Shown here: in pieces, positions 43,135 to 51,466 of the stretch
Numbering within the stretch: position 1 is the stretch's first letter
Layout of the letters: each line of letters starts with the position of its first letter
Assembly (NCBI GenBank): GCA_028282545.1
Contig: JANQHT010000078.1
Span: forward strand, 1 to 64,000
Reading direction: 5' to 3'
DNA length: 64,000 nt
Source of the DNA: Spirochaetales bacterium
GTDB lineage: Bacteria > Spirochaetota > Spirochaetia > DSM-27196 > Alkalispirochaetaceae
The notes under the pieces: generated by a model
What the model saw: the letters and a program-made list of their open reading frames with translations, nothing else
What the model was told of the DNA's origin: nothing
Databases searched by the model: none
Translations under genes and position numbers: made by a program

Positions 43135-44898
43135 TTACTCGAACCAGGGGAAGGTGATGGAAATGGTCGGTTCCGGTCCGCGTTCGATCGATACGATTCC
43201 GTCGATCTGGCCGGCAAGCACGGTGATGATCTTCATTCCCATGGTCGCCGGTGATGACAAATCGACGGAAGATGGTATCTCGGAACCGTTGTTGCGGATG
43301 ACGAGGCGGCACTCTTTGTCTTCGGTGTCGCCGGCGAGCCGAACGTAGAGGCGGGGATTGGGCTCCGATCGAAAACCGTGCTTGACGGCATTGGTTGCCG
43401 CTTCGTTCAGGATGAGGCCAACGGGAATCGCCAACTCTCCAGGTAGATGCAGGTTGTCGATATCTACGGTTGTTTCGATACCGTTCCGAGAAGCGCCGTC
43501 AATCACCGACCGAAGGAGTGATCCACAGTACTCCCGGATATCGATACTCCCCGAGTGACGCGAGGAGGTGAGTGAGTCGTGCACCATCGATACGGCCGCC
43601 ACCTGACGCGACAGATCCGCCAGTTTTTCGTCATTCTGCGATGTGGTCCGCTTTAACTCGATCAATGACGTAATCAGTGCCAGGTTGTTCTTCACCCGGT
43701 GATTGACCTCTTCGAGGAGAACCGATTTTGCTTCCAGTTCGCGATGTGCATTGAGTTCGCGTTCCTTCTGGTCCGTGACGTCGGTGTTGAATCCGACGAA
43801 GCGTTGCGGATTCCCGTCGTTGTCGAGCACCACCTTGCCGCGCCCGATAATCCAACGGTACTCACCCGACTTGGTACGCATGCGAAAGGTCGATTCGTAC
43901 GTCTTTGATCTGCCTTCGAGATAATCTGCCACCCGTCGGTTTGCCGCTTCCACGTCATCTGGATGGAGCAGATTGCGCCACGCCGCCGCTGTCGCCGGAA
44001 GCTCCCCCGGTTCGTAACCGAGCATCGACCCGAATCGATCGTTGAAATACGCTTCGCCGGTCACCAGGTGCCAATCCCACAGTCCGGCCCTACTCCCCTC
44101 AACGGCAATACGAAACCGTTCTTCGCTTTGCCGCAACTGATCCTCAAGGCGTTTGCGCTCGCTGATGTCGCGGGTGATCGAGAGGATGTGCGGTTGCTGG
44201 TTGATCGAAATGATGCGCGCAGACATTACCGCGGTGGTCAAGGATCCGTCCTTCCGACGGAACTGCGACTCGAGGTTTTCGACCGACCCGTCGCGTTTGA
44301 GCCCCTCGACGAGCCGTTCCCGGTCCTCCGGAATCGCCCAGATGCCAATTTCCGACGACAGTTTCCCGATCACGTCCTCCCGTGTGAAACCGGTAAGCGC
44401 GGTGAATCCCTCGTTGATGTCCACGTACAAACCGTCGAGTCGGTTGATATTGACCGCGTCGGGGCTGGTCATAAACGCCGCACGATACTTTTCCTCGCTC
44501 TCGCGCGTGTGTTGAAGCACAGCGTGAAGCTCAAAGGCCATCGAAATCGATTCGAGCAGAACAAAATCGCCGGTATTCTTGAGGACGTAGCCGTACCTGG
44601 TTATCCCTTTTACCCGATCAACCGTCGATTGCTCGGAGTGGTTTGTCAGAAAAACGACGGGAATGGTGTGAGATTCGAGGATCTTCTTGGCGGCAACCGT
44701 ACCATCCATCTTCCCTCGACCCAGGTCGATGTCCATGAGCACCAGATCGGGAACGCGCTCGTTGACCGCTTTGATCGCATCGTCAGCGCTATGTTCGATC
44801 CGCACGGCGTAGCCGTTGTCGCGCAGCACACTGGCGGTACCGATTGCAATGAGACTCTCGTCTTCGACGAGCAGGATTTCACGACTCTCTCGTTCCAT
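43135..44898 (-). CDS. Hybrid sensor histidine kinase: receiver, two PAS domains, HisKA_2-type kinase
   Basis: 587 residues. An N-terminal receiver domain (about 1-120) has EDE, LVLMDIDLG with the phospho-accepting Asp, VVFLTNHS and YVLKN with the conserved Lys. PAS 1 (about 130-250) and PAS 2 (about 255-380, SRAGLWDWHLVTGEAYF, with a PAC motif) follow. The kinase part has EEVNHRVKNNLALITSL (phospho-acceptor His, HisKA_2 class) and a C-terminal ATPase with NEAATNAVKHGF and TMGMKIITVLAGQIDG. No membrane segment is seen, so it is cytoplasmic. No separate response regulator is adjacent; the output partner is unknown. Confidence 0.92.
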   Translation of the reverse strand: MERESREILLVEDESLIAIGTASVLRDNGYAVRIEHSADDAIKAVNERVPDLVLMDIDLGRGKMDGTVAAKKILESHTIPVVFLTNHSEQSTVDRVKGITRYGYVLKNTGDFVLLESISMAFELHAVLQHTRESEEKYRAAFMTSPDAVNINRLDGLYVDINEGFTALTGFTREDVIGKLSSEIGIWAIPEDRERLVEGLKRDGSVENLESQFRRKDGSLTTAVMSARIISINQQPHILSITRDISERKRLEDQLRQSEERFRIAVEGSRAGLWDWHLVTGEAYFNDRFGSMLGYEPGELPATAAAWRNLLHPDDVEAANRRVADYLEGRSKTYESTFRMRTKSGEYRWIIGRGKVVLDNDGNPQRFVGFNTDVTDQKERELNAHRELEAKSVLLEEVNHRVKNNLALITSLIELKRTTSQNDEKLADLSRQVAAVSMVHDSLTSSRHSGSIDIREYCGSLLRSVIDGASRNGIETTVDIDNLHLPGELAIPVGLILNEAATNAVKHGFRSEPNPRLYVRLAGDTEDKECRLVIRNNGSEIPSSVDLSSPATMGMKIITVLAGQIDGIVSIERGPEPTISITFPWFE

Positions 44899-44984
44899 GT
44901 GCGTTTCCGGACGGGCAGATTCTAATTCGTCTGATCCGTCACTGCAATTGTGATATCAACGCGCCCTTCGACCGACCAACACCC

Positions 44985-46040
44985 CTACCCGAGGCGTTCG
45001 AGTATTCCCCGCGCCTCTTCCTCGGAAGCGCACTCTGCAACGAGCATGACCCCCGCCGGGTCCATCTGGTCGAAGATCGGGATCACTTCTTCCGGTTCAC
45101 AGTAGACGTAAAGGCTCTTTCCGCCGGCGCGGATTCGCTTCATGACGTCGATCCACTCGCCGGCCGGCGGCGCACCGGCGCCCTGTACCCACTGGATCGC
45201 GTCAAGATTCGGCAGCGCCAGCAGCGTGTCCAGGTGGCGTAGCGCGTCCGGGCCGTCCAGGTGGAAGATAGTTCGCTCTACCATGTTCGTCTGCGCTTTA
45301 ATCGCGGGCAAGAGGTGCTCCACGAACATCTCGTTCGAGATAAGACCGGAGACGTCGGACTGCAGGTCAACGGCGGGTCGTTCCGCCCAGACGCGCATAA
45401 ACGTGAAATACCCGCCGTGTCGCTCGGTGATAGCGGTGACGGCGCACCACGCGTGGTACCAGGCGGTGTTGATTTCCCGCAAGGCCGGGGCGATAGCATC
45501 CGGCTCGTCGTAGAAGTCCACGGCGAACTCCTCCCGCCCGCGCAAGCCCGCCAGGACCTCGGTGGGGCCGTTGAGGTCCGGATTCCCCAGGTACCATTCG
45601 TGGCCGGACTCGTCTATGGCAGCGCTCCCCGCTTCCAAAAGCGTCCGGGAAGCCCGCCACCATTCGTTGGATTCATCAAACGCAAAGGTGGGGCGCGTGG
45701 CCCAGTTGTCGATTACGTGACCGGACCAGGTGGTCTCCTTGTCCACGTACCGGTTGGGCGCACCCAGGTACCGGGCCAACATAGCGACGATTCGACCGGA
45801 CACGGGAAACATCACCGGAAACGCTTCACCCCCGAAGAAAGTGTTCCGGAGGCGGTGTACCTCGCGGGGAATAACAAAAGCGGGATCGGTCCACCAGGCG
45901 TGCAGATCGTCCGTATCGGGTCCGTCGTAGGGAACGCCGTCCGCGGCGGGCGCCGTGAGCTGAACCACCGGGCGATCCAGCAACTCCCCACGCCACCACG
46001 CCTCGACCCGTTCCTTTGCTCGCTCTCGTTCGTTTTGCAT
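44985..46040 (-). CDS. Uroporphyrinogen decarboxylase-like protein
   Basis: 351 residues from ATG 46040; an in-frame ATG at 46079 and the long frame to 46259 lack ribosome-binding sites and lie in the divergent promoter region. The protein has the URO-D-type barrel pattern (HLDGPDALRHLDTLLALPNL, IQWVQGAGAPPAGEWIDVMK, LYVYCEPEEVIPIFDQM) and the N-terminal RVEAWWRGELLDRPVVQL. Relatives are usually methyltransferase-like or of unknown role, often next to sugar-uptake genes, and not heme enzymes. It is divergent from an MFS transporter. Confidence 0.7.
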   Translation of the reverse strand: MQNERERAKERVEAWWRGELLDRPVVQLTAPAADGVPYDGPDTDDLHAWWTDPAFVIPREVHRLRNTFFGGEAFPVMFPVSGRIVAMLARYLGAPNRYVDKETTWSGHVIDNWATRPTFAFDESNEWWRASRTLLEAGSAAIDESGHEWYLGNPDLNGPTEVLAGLRGREEFAVDFYDEPDAIAPALREINTAWYHAWCAVTAITERHGGYFTFMRVWAERPAVDLQSDVSGLISNEMFVEHLLPAIKAQTNMVERTIFHLDGPDALRHLDTLLALPNLDAIQWVQGAGAPPAGEWIDVMKRIRAGGKSLYVYCEPEEVIPIFDQMDPAGVMLVAECASEEEARGILERLG

Positions 46041-46104
46041 CGTGGCAGAATAGCGTGTGTCGTGGTTTTGATCGACCATCGTTGTTGATGCGGAGTTCCG
46101 AGCC

Positions 46105-47379
46105 GTGGTACTCGTAGAACCCGGGAGCAACCGTTTGAACAACACGATTATTGCGATTACGAGTCTTGGCCACGCCCTGTGCCACGTTGCGATGCTGGTA
46201 CTGCCGGTGGTGCTGGCACCGATTGGGCGGGAATACGGCCTTTCGCTCACGGAGGTCACCGCCGTCGGAACGGCGGCGTACCTCCTGTACGGTTTCGGCG
46301 CGGTCCCGGCGGGAATCCTGACGCGCTTTCTCGGCTCCCGAACGATGCTGCTCGCCTATTTCACCGGCATTGGTACCGGCGCGCTCCTGGTGGCGCTGGC
46401 GCCGTCCTTTGCGTGGTTCGTTGCCGGCATGGTTCTGCTGGGCCTGGCGGCGAGCATCTACCATGTAGCCGGACCCACGCTCATTTCCCACTGTTCACAA
46501 AAAACGGGACGCGCCTTCGGGATCCACGGTATTGCCGGAAGCGCCGGTATCACCATGGCTCCACTCGTCGCCGGCCTGCTGGCAGGATGGCTCGGTTGGC
46601 GCGCGGCGTACCTCGTGCTGGCGCTGCCCGCGGCGGTCGGCGTTGCGCTGGCGCTCGCGATGGCACGCGTTGACGGCAACGGCCCGCCCAACGACGCGTC
46701 CGGGGAGATCGCGGGAAACAGAACCGACACGACCGCAAAGCGACGGCTATTAGTGTTTGTCCTGCTCCTCTTTGTCCTCGCGATCAACGGCCTCGTGTAC
46801 CGGGCGACCCTGACAATCTTTCCGATGCACCTATCGGACCGCATATCCCTGGCGGCACTGCCGGACGTTGTTACCGGCGGCGTTCTCGCCAGCGCAGTCC
46901 TCGCCTTTGGTATGGTGGGTATGTACGCGGTAGGAAGCGCCGCAGACCGCGTGGACCGTTTTCGCCTTTACGCGTTACTCTTCGCCGTCGTGGCGCCGCT
47001 TCTCGTGATCATTGGCGTCGCGCAGGGAGTCCTCCTGCTCGCGGCATCGGTGAGTTTCTCCCTCTTCTACTTCCCGTGTCAGCCGGTGGAGAACTCGATC
47101 CTGGGAACGTACGTACCGCCGCACTTGGTGAGCTCGATCTTCGCGCTGAAGTTCGTAATCACCTTTGGCCTGGGTTCCCTGGGATCGGTGGGCGCCGGCT
47201 ACGTGGTGGAACGCATGGGGACAACGCCCCTGTTTGTCATGCTCGGTGGCGCCACGGTGGTTTCGTTCACGGTCGCCTTTGCCGCCTCCGTGATACGGCG
47301 GGCGGCACCACCACACGAGCCGGGCAGTGATCCCGCCCGTTCGCAGGTTGACCGTGTGCCGGAGGCGCCCTTACTGTAG
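46105..47379 (+). CDS. Major facilitator superfamily transporter
   Basis: 424 residues from a GTG, with twelve predicted membrane segments in two bundles of six and a cytoplasmic linker near residues 190-215. The loop 2-3 region VPAGILTRFLGSRTMLLAY is the MFS signature equivalent, and GSAADRVDRFRLYAL is its second-half counterpart. The C-terminal tail is hydrophilic. The substrate is not evident. It is divergent from the URO-D-like gene. Confidence 0.88.
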   Translation: MVLVEPGSNRLNNTIIAITSLGHALCHVAMLVLPVVLAPIGREYGLSLTEVTAVGTAAYLLYGFGAVPAGILTRFLGSRTMLLAYFTGIGTGALLVALAPSFAWFVAGMVLLGLAASIYHVAGPTLISHCSQKTGRAFGIHGIAGSAGITMAPLVAGLLAGWLGWRAAYLVLALPAAVGVALALAMARVDGNGPPNDASGEIAGNRTDTTAKRRLLVFVLLLFVLAINGLVYRATLTIFPMHLSDRISLAALPDVVTGGVLASAVLAFGMVGMYAVGSAADRVDRFRLYALLFAVVAPLLVIIGVAQGVLLLAASVSFSLFYFPCQPVENSILGTYVPPHLVSSIFALKFVITFGLGSLGSVGAGYVVERMGTTPLFVMLGGATVVSFTVAFAASVIRRAAPPHEPGSDPARSQVDRVPEAPLL

Positions 47380-47438
47380 GCGCGCGGCGGGCGCCCCGTT
47401 GTCCCGCCGTTCCGTTGTTCCAAGCTTAGGAGGATTCC

Positions 47439-48746
47439 ATGAGTACCGTCGTCGCCAAGTTCGGAGGGACGTCCGTCGCCAACGCCGCACAGATCAAAAA
47501 GGTTGCCGCCATCGTCAGAGCGGACGAACGGCGGCGTATCGTGGTGGTTTCCGCACCGGGTAAGCGCGACAGGCAGGACGAGAAGATCACCGATACCCTC
47601 ATCGCGTGTCACGCGCTGGCAGCCCGGGGCCGGCCCTTTCGCGACCGCTTCGCCCCAATTAGCGATCGCTTTCGCGAGCTGGCGCGGCAACTCGGCATCG
47701 GCGGTGACATGGACCCGTGGGTGGACGAGGTGGAAGATCTCATCGCTTCCGGGGCGGACCAGAGCGCCGTGGTTTCCCGGGGCGAGTACCTCTGTGCCCA
47801 CATGATTGCCCGCTATTTGGGCTTCGAATTTGTCGATGCCACCGAGATAATCGAGTTCTCCGACGCTACCACGGTGGACGCAGCGGCAACGGACCGGCGA
47901 ATCGCAGTGCGCCTCAACGGCAACGCCCGCTACGTGATACCCGGTTTCTATGGCGGGCGAACCGACGGCAGCGTACAGCTCTTCACACGGGGCGGCTCCG
48001 ACATCTCGGCGGCGCTCGTCGCCCGCGGCATCGGCGCTGAATCCTACGAAAATTGGACGGACGTTTCGGGGCTCCTCAGCGCGGACCCGCGCATCGTCGA
48101 TTCACCCCGCCCAATCGCTGAGGTCAGCTACCGGCGTCTCCGGGAATTCGCGTTCCTCGGAGCCGCCGTCTTCCATGAAGAGGCGGTTTCGCCGGCGGCG
48201 TCGCGTTCCATCCCAATTGTGATTCGAAACACAAACGCTCCGGACCATCCGGGGACGACAATCGCCGCGGCGAGCGAGTCGGAACCGCGGATCACCGGCG
48301 TGGCCGGCCGTGACGCCATTCACCTGGTGTCCGTCGAACGGTCGGGACTGGGGAAGGACGTGGAAGCTGCCGGCGCTATCGGGCGCGCCGCCCGGGACGC
48401 CGGGGTCGCCCTGGTTCACCTTGGCTTCGGGGCCGATTCGGGAACGGCCCTGGTGGCGGCCACAACGACGGAAGCGCTCGATGCGTTTTTGGGTGCAATC
48501 CCGGCGGCAGTCGGGTGCGACAACGTGGCGCCCCCGGAGGCGGTTGCGATGGTTGGAGTGGTGGGAGAGAACGTTGCGCGCAGTGCCGCGCTCATGGCCG
48601 CCGCCGTGGGGGCCCTGGAGGCGGCGTCGATCCCCGTGATGGGCGTGACCGCCGACTACTCGCCGTTCAGCTTCTTCTTCGTCGTTCCCGACGAACGGTA
48701 CGCTGAGGCGACGAAGGCGCTCTACGGCGCAGCGGTTTCCGGTTAA
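47439..48746 (+). CDS. lysC: Aspartate kinase
   Basis: 435 residues, monofunctional length. VVAKFGGTSVANAAQIKKV is the kinase N-terminal signature, FTRGGSDISAALVARGI is the aspartate/ATP region, and two ACT domains follow (about 295-360 and 370-432). It makes aspartyl-4-phosphate from aspartate, the first step to lysine, threonine and methionine. TAGGAGG precedes the ATG. The aspartate-semialdehyde dehydrogenase gene is 5.6 kb downstream, after a region of acquired DNA. Confidence 0.93.
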   Translation: MSTVVAKFGGTSVANAAQIKKVAAIVRADERRRIVVVSAPGKRDRQDEKITDTLIACHALAARGRPFRDRFAPISDRFRELARQLGIGGDMDPWVDEVEDLIASGADQSAVVSRGEYLCAHMIARYLGFEFVDATEIIEFSDATTVDAAATDRRIAVRLNGNARYVIPGFYGGRTDGSVQLFTRGGSDISAALVARGIGAESYENWTDVSGLLSADPRIVDSPRPIAEVSYRRLREFAFLGAAVFHEEAVSPAASRSIPIVIRNTNAPDHPGTTIAAASESEPRITGVAGRDAIHLVSVERSGLGKDVEAAGAIGRAARDAGVALVHLGFGADSGTALVAATTTEALDAFLGAIPAAVGCDNVAPPEAVAMVGVVGENVARSAALMAAAVGALEAASIPVMGVTADYSPFSFFFVVPDERYAEATKALYGAAVSG

Positions 48747-49022
48747 TTCAAACGGCAACGCACCGACACAAGCCTCTCACCGCATTCGCTCGGACGTTTG
48801 TTTGTATGGCGGGAAAAAGGGTCCCCTTGGCCCGCAACGGAGTCGGCAAGGGAACTTGTGGGCGGTTTGAAGTTTTTGAATTTGCATTTCCGCGTTGGGG
48901 GGTGACACATCACCGTTGTAGGGCACGGCGAGACCGCGGTGTTCCATTCACGCCCCGCGTGGGGGCGACTTGGTACGAGCTGTATCTCTCGTTTGGACAG
49001 ACGGTTAGCCCGGATATCTCAG

Positions 49023-49043
49023 TTCCTCCGAATTTCGGAGGAA
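49023..49043. repeat. Perfect 10-bp-arm inverted repeat
   Basis: TTCCTCCGAA (49023-49032), one centre base, TTCGGAGGAA (49034-49043). It has no T-run, so it is not a typical terminator. It lies 58 bp upstream of the -35-like TTGACA of the DUF4143 ATPase gene. Confidence 0.6.
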
Positions 49044-49100
49044 ACAAGCGGCTTAGTGGTCCAGATTTCGAGGGGAACACCTCAGTATGTTACCCCTCAC

Positions 49101-49136
49101 TTGACAACCATGTAAAATTATCAACAAATTCTAAAT
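49101..49136 (+). promoter_or_regulatory. Possible leaderless promoter of the second DUF4143 ATPase
   Basis: TTGACA (49101-49106) lies 36 bases before the ATG at 49137; after an 18-base spacer CAAATT (49125-49130) is a poor -10. There is no Shine-Dalgarno. The -35-to-start distance matches the other leaderless candidates in the window (34-35 bases). Confidence 0.4.
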
Positions 49137-50303
49137 ATGCATGGTACAATCGAAAGGAGGTTATACCAGGACCTTTCGCAGAAAATGACATATGCTCCGG
49201 TCTGTGCCATATTAGGTCCCCGGCAATGTGGAAAAACGACCCTTGCCGATATGTACGGCCGGGAAAACCCTACCTTTCTGAAATTGGATCTGGAACGGCC
49301 TTCGGATCTGAGAAAGCTGGATGATCCTGAATCCTTCTTTTCAGAAAACCGAGACAGGCTTATCTGCATCGATGAAATCCAGCGAAAACAGGATTTGTTT
49401 CCTGTAATCCGTTACATCACCGATAAGGAATCCCTCCCCGGACAATTCCTTATCCTGGGTTCCGCCTCAAGGGATTTGATCAGGCAGAGCTCCGAATCCT
49501 TGGCCGGTAGGATCAGTTATTTGGAGCTGACACCTTTTTTGCACAGCGAGATCAATCAGCATATAAGGCAGCTTCATTCCAGAGGAGGATTTCCCAGGAG
49601 TTATTTGGCAGAATCGGATAGACAAAGTCTGGAATGGCGGCTCAGCTTCGTCAGAGACTTCCTAGAAAGGGATATCCCATTCATGAGCTCCAGGCTTTCA
49701 CCGGAAGTCATCAGCCGGCTGCTACAGATGCTCGGGCACTGCCATGGGCAACTGTTGAATATGAGTACCATCGCGAGATCCCTGGGGGTGGACAATATGT
49801 CGGTGAAGCGATATCTGGATTTACTGGAAGGAGCGTTCATTATTCGCAAGCTTCCCCCATATTTCGGCAACTTGAAAAAGCGTCTGGTCAAATCTCCCAA
49901 AATCTACATCCGGGACTCAGGGATACTCCACGCCCTTCTGCAAATCCCCGACTGGAACGGCCTTGTGGGCCATCCTGTGTACGGTTTTTCCTGGGAATCC
50001 TTCTGTATAGAGAATATTATTCCTCAACTGAAGCCGGAGATCCGATACTCCTTTTACCGGACTTCCAACGGTGGGGAGATCGATCTGATCCTGGAAACAG
50101 CATCAGAAAAAATCGCCCTTGAGTTCAAAGTGTCCTCAGCTCCGAAGCCCGAAAAGGGATTCGGTATCGCTCTGAATGATTTGGGGATCGGCAGAGCCTG
50201 GGTTATCGCTCCTTTGGAAGACGGGTATACGATCGGGAATATTCGCTATTCCCCACTGTCACAGTTCATTGGCAACTCCGATAATCGGGATATTTTTCGC
50301 TAA
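49137..50303 (+). CDS. AAA-family ATPase with DUF4143 domain (acquired copy)
   Basis: 388 residues with the same plan as the 15538 product: AILGPRQCGKTTLAD (Walker A), LICIDEIQRKQDLFPVIRYI (Walker B region), FLILGSASRDLIRQSSESLAGR, a winged-helix region around MSVKRYLDLLEGAF, and the C-terminal nuclease-like core NGGEIDLILETASEKIALEF. Codon use is plainly more A/T-rich than neighbours (one 60-base line, 49621-49680, counted 50% G+C), so it was probably acquired recently and separately from the first copy. Its stop overlaps the end of an IS630 remnant on the other strand. Confidence 0.9.
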   Translation: MHGTIERRLYQDLSQKMTYAPVCAILGPRQCGKTTLADMYGRENPTFLKLDLERPSDLRKLDDPESFFSENRDRLICIDEIQRKQDLFPVIRYITDKESLPGQFLILGSASRDLIRQSSESLAGRISYLELTPFLHSEINQHIRQLHSRGGFPRSYLAESDRQSLEWRLSFVRDFLERDIPFMSSRLSPEVISRLLQMLGHCHGQLLNMSTIARSLGVDNMSVKRYLDLLEGAFIIRKLPPYFGNLKKRLVKSPKIYIRDSGILHALLQIPDWNGLVGHPVYGFSWESFCIENIIPQLKPEIRYSFYRTSNGGEIDLILETASEKIALEFKVSSAPKPEKGFGIALNDLGIGRAWVIAPLEDGYTIGNIRYSPLSQFIGNSDNRDIFR

Positions 50304-50508
50304 TCAATTCCAGAACATGTATGCCCTTTCCATAGTTTTCTCGCCTTGGCAATGGAAACCATGATTTCACCTGCGGTCTTGGTCCACCTGAAGGCCTTCC
50401 CCGAGCGATTCCAGTCGTGAATGTAGTCGAGGATCGCCTTCTCCAGGTGTCGTGTGCCTTCCCAGCTCTCGCGGCGAATCCGCTTGTTCATCAGCTCCGC
50501 GAACCGTG
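50300..50508 (-). mobile_element. IS630-family transposase remnant (C-terminal end only)
   Basis: The minus-strand frame encodes RFAELMNKRIRRESWEGT, then LEKAILDYIHDWNRSGKAF and WTKTAGEIMVSIAKARK. It matches the C-terminal part of IS630-type transposases (W-F-A-x-L-T-x-K-x-I-R-R...W-N...F-x-W-T-K-T-A). The catalytic DDE part is absent and the frame is cut near 50508, where VapC sequence begins on the other strand. It cannot encode an active transposase. Confidence 0.8.
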
Positions 50509-50697
50509 ACCGTCCCTATCACTGACGAAACGGCCCAATGGTTTGCCGAAGTGAAGTCCGGCCTCCGGAAACGCGGCAAACAGATACCGATCAACGACGT
50601 TTGGATCGCCGCGTCGTGCCTGGAACACGGCGCCCAACTGTTATCATTGGACGCGCACTTCGACGGGGTCGACGGCCTCCGGCGAGTGGAGTTGTAG
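50509..50697 (+). pseudogene. VapC (PIN-domain) toxin fragment, N-terminus lost
   Basis: Encodes the last ~60 residues of a VapC-like PIN protein: ITDETAQWFAEVKSGLRKRG, IPINDVWIAASCLEHGAQLL (conserved ND-WIAA) and LSLDAHFDGVDGL, ending in TAG at 50697. The first half, including the first catalytic Asp, is missing; the break coincides with the end of the IS630 remnant, which suggests the insertion and a later deletion removed it. No antitoxin gene remains. Confidence 0.75.
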
Positions 50698-50730
50698 TTT
50701 CCGTCTCGTTCCGCAACTGAGACGCCACGA

Positions 50731-51162
50731 CTACGGTGTTGCTATCTCGATAGTTTCCGGACACAGCCGTGCGAAATCCTTCACGTTGTACGTGAAGATG
50801 CGGGAGCAAGCGCCCTTTTGGGCGGCCGCAACGTGGAGCACATCGTAGGCGATTCCACCCGCAAACGCTCCGCGGGCCACTGTGGAGAGTGTATCCATGT
50901 AGTCGTCCGCAACCAAGTCGACAACTACGAGCCGTTCAACCAAGTTGGTACGAACGATAGCTTCCGCTTCCAGGCCGGACACTCGGCGTTCGACGGGTAG
51001 AGTCGTGAGGATGGCGTACACCTCGGCCAGCGAGTGGGTGGAGACATGGCCGGTATGCTCGCCGTCCGTGAATGAGGAAAAACATCGTCGCGCCGGTTCG
51101 TGATTGGGAAGTTGATCGACAAACGCGGGCACCAGGACCGACGTATCGAAATAGACGTTCAC
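50731..51162 (-). CDS. vapC: PIN-domain ribonuclease toxin (VapC family)
   Basis: 143 residues from a GTG overlapping the antitoxin stop (GTGA). PIN residues: VYFDTSVLVPAFV (first Asp), STHSLAEVYAILTTL (Glu), YDVLHVAAAQKG (Asp) and IFTYNVKDFARL (last Asp/Asn region). Paired with an AbrB-type antitoxin it forms a second VapBC module, unrelated in antitoxin type to the Phd pairs. Confidence 0.9.
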   Translation of the reverse strand: MNVYFDTSVLVPAFVDQLPNHEPARRCFSSFTDGEHTGHVSTHSLAEVYAILTTLPVERRVSGLEAEAIVRTNLVERLVVVDLVADDYMDTLSTVARGAFAGGIAYDVLHVAAAQKGACSRIFTYNVKDFARLCPETIEIATP

Positions 51163-51431
51163 CGATCAAGTCGCCCAGCAACGGTACGGCCAATCCGCCG
51201 GTCCCTTTGGCTCCGAATGTGCTCCACGACGTTGATGTCCGCGATTGTACCACCGTGGTGTACCAGGACACCGTCCCGCTCAACGAGGGAACTCCCTGCG
51301 TCCGCCGGGATCAGGTGGATCGCATCAACGGAGTCCTCGATCTCGAGCCGGGCACCGGCGTACAGGTTGTGCCGGTCACGAATCTCCTTGGGGACCACAA
51401 TACGCCCCGCCTTGTCAATGGTAACTACTAT
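51159..51431 (-). CDS. AbrB/MazE-type antitoxin with predicted AUA start codon
   Basis: The swapped-hairpin DNA-binding domain reads VVTIDKAGRIVVPKEIRDRH, the standard VapB/AbrB N-terminus. The only ordinary in-frame start is a GTG at 51398 inside this motif (V-PKEI), which would delete the first beta strand. Family alignment places the start about 11 codons earlier, where ATA stands at 51431-51429. A promoter (TTGACG-17-TACCAT) ends exactly six bases before this ATA, the same spacing as at the leaderless antitoxin genes 23014 and 63600. I therefore annotate 90 residues from ATA; the alternative is an antitoxin damaged by a start-codon mutation. Confidence 0.65.
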   Translation of the reverse strand: MVVTIDKAGRIVVPKEIRDRHNLYAGARLEIEDSVDAIHLIPADAGSSLVERDGVLVHHGGTIADINVVEHIRSQRDRRIGRTVAGRLDR

Positions 51432-51466
51432 GGTAAAATGGTAGTATTGATAGTATTACGCGTCAA
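51432..51466 (-). promoter_or_regulatory. Leaderless promoter of the VapBC (AbrB-type) operon, overlapping the gdhA stop
   Basis: TTGACG (51466-51461) contains the TGA stop of gdhA; after 17 bases comes TACCAT (51443-51438), then six bases, then ATA (51431). The region also shows repeated CTACCAT/ATAGTAG half-sites that may be the antitoxin's operator. Confidence 0.55.

Larger units (their letters stand above)
48747..49136. other. 390-bp gap without a recognisable gene
   Basis: No supported coding region. An open frame on the plus strand (48806 onward) runs into the next gene in another frame and matches nothing I recognise. The only structured element is TTCCTCCGAA-T-TTCGGAGGAA (49023-49043), a perfect inverted repeat with 10-base arms that could be an operator, a weak hairpin or the scar of a mobile element. 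Base composition falls toward A+T from about 49080. Confidence 0.6.

Noticed and set aside
47380-47438. Lysine riboswitch before lysC
   Set aside because: Only 59 bases separate it from the MFS gene, too short for the known aptamer, and no terminator hairpin is seen.
49023-49043. Inverted repeat as terminator of lysC
   Set aside because: It lies nearly 280 bp after the stop and has no T-run on either strand.
48806-49324. Open frame of 172 codons after lysC
   Set aside because: It runs out of frame into the DUF4143 ATPase gene, has no ribosome-binding site and shows no family resemblance.
51396-51398. GTG as start of the AbrB antitoxin
   Set aside because: It lies inside the conserved GRIVVPKEI motif, would delete the first beta strand, and has no ribosome-binding site or well-placed promoter.
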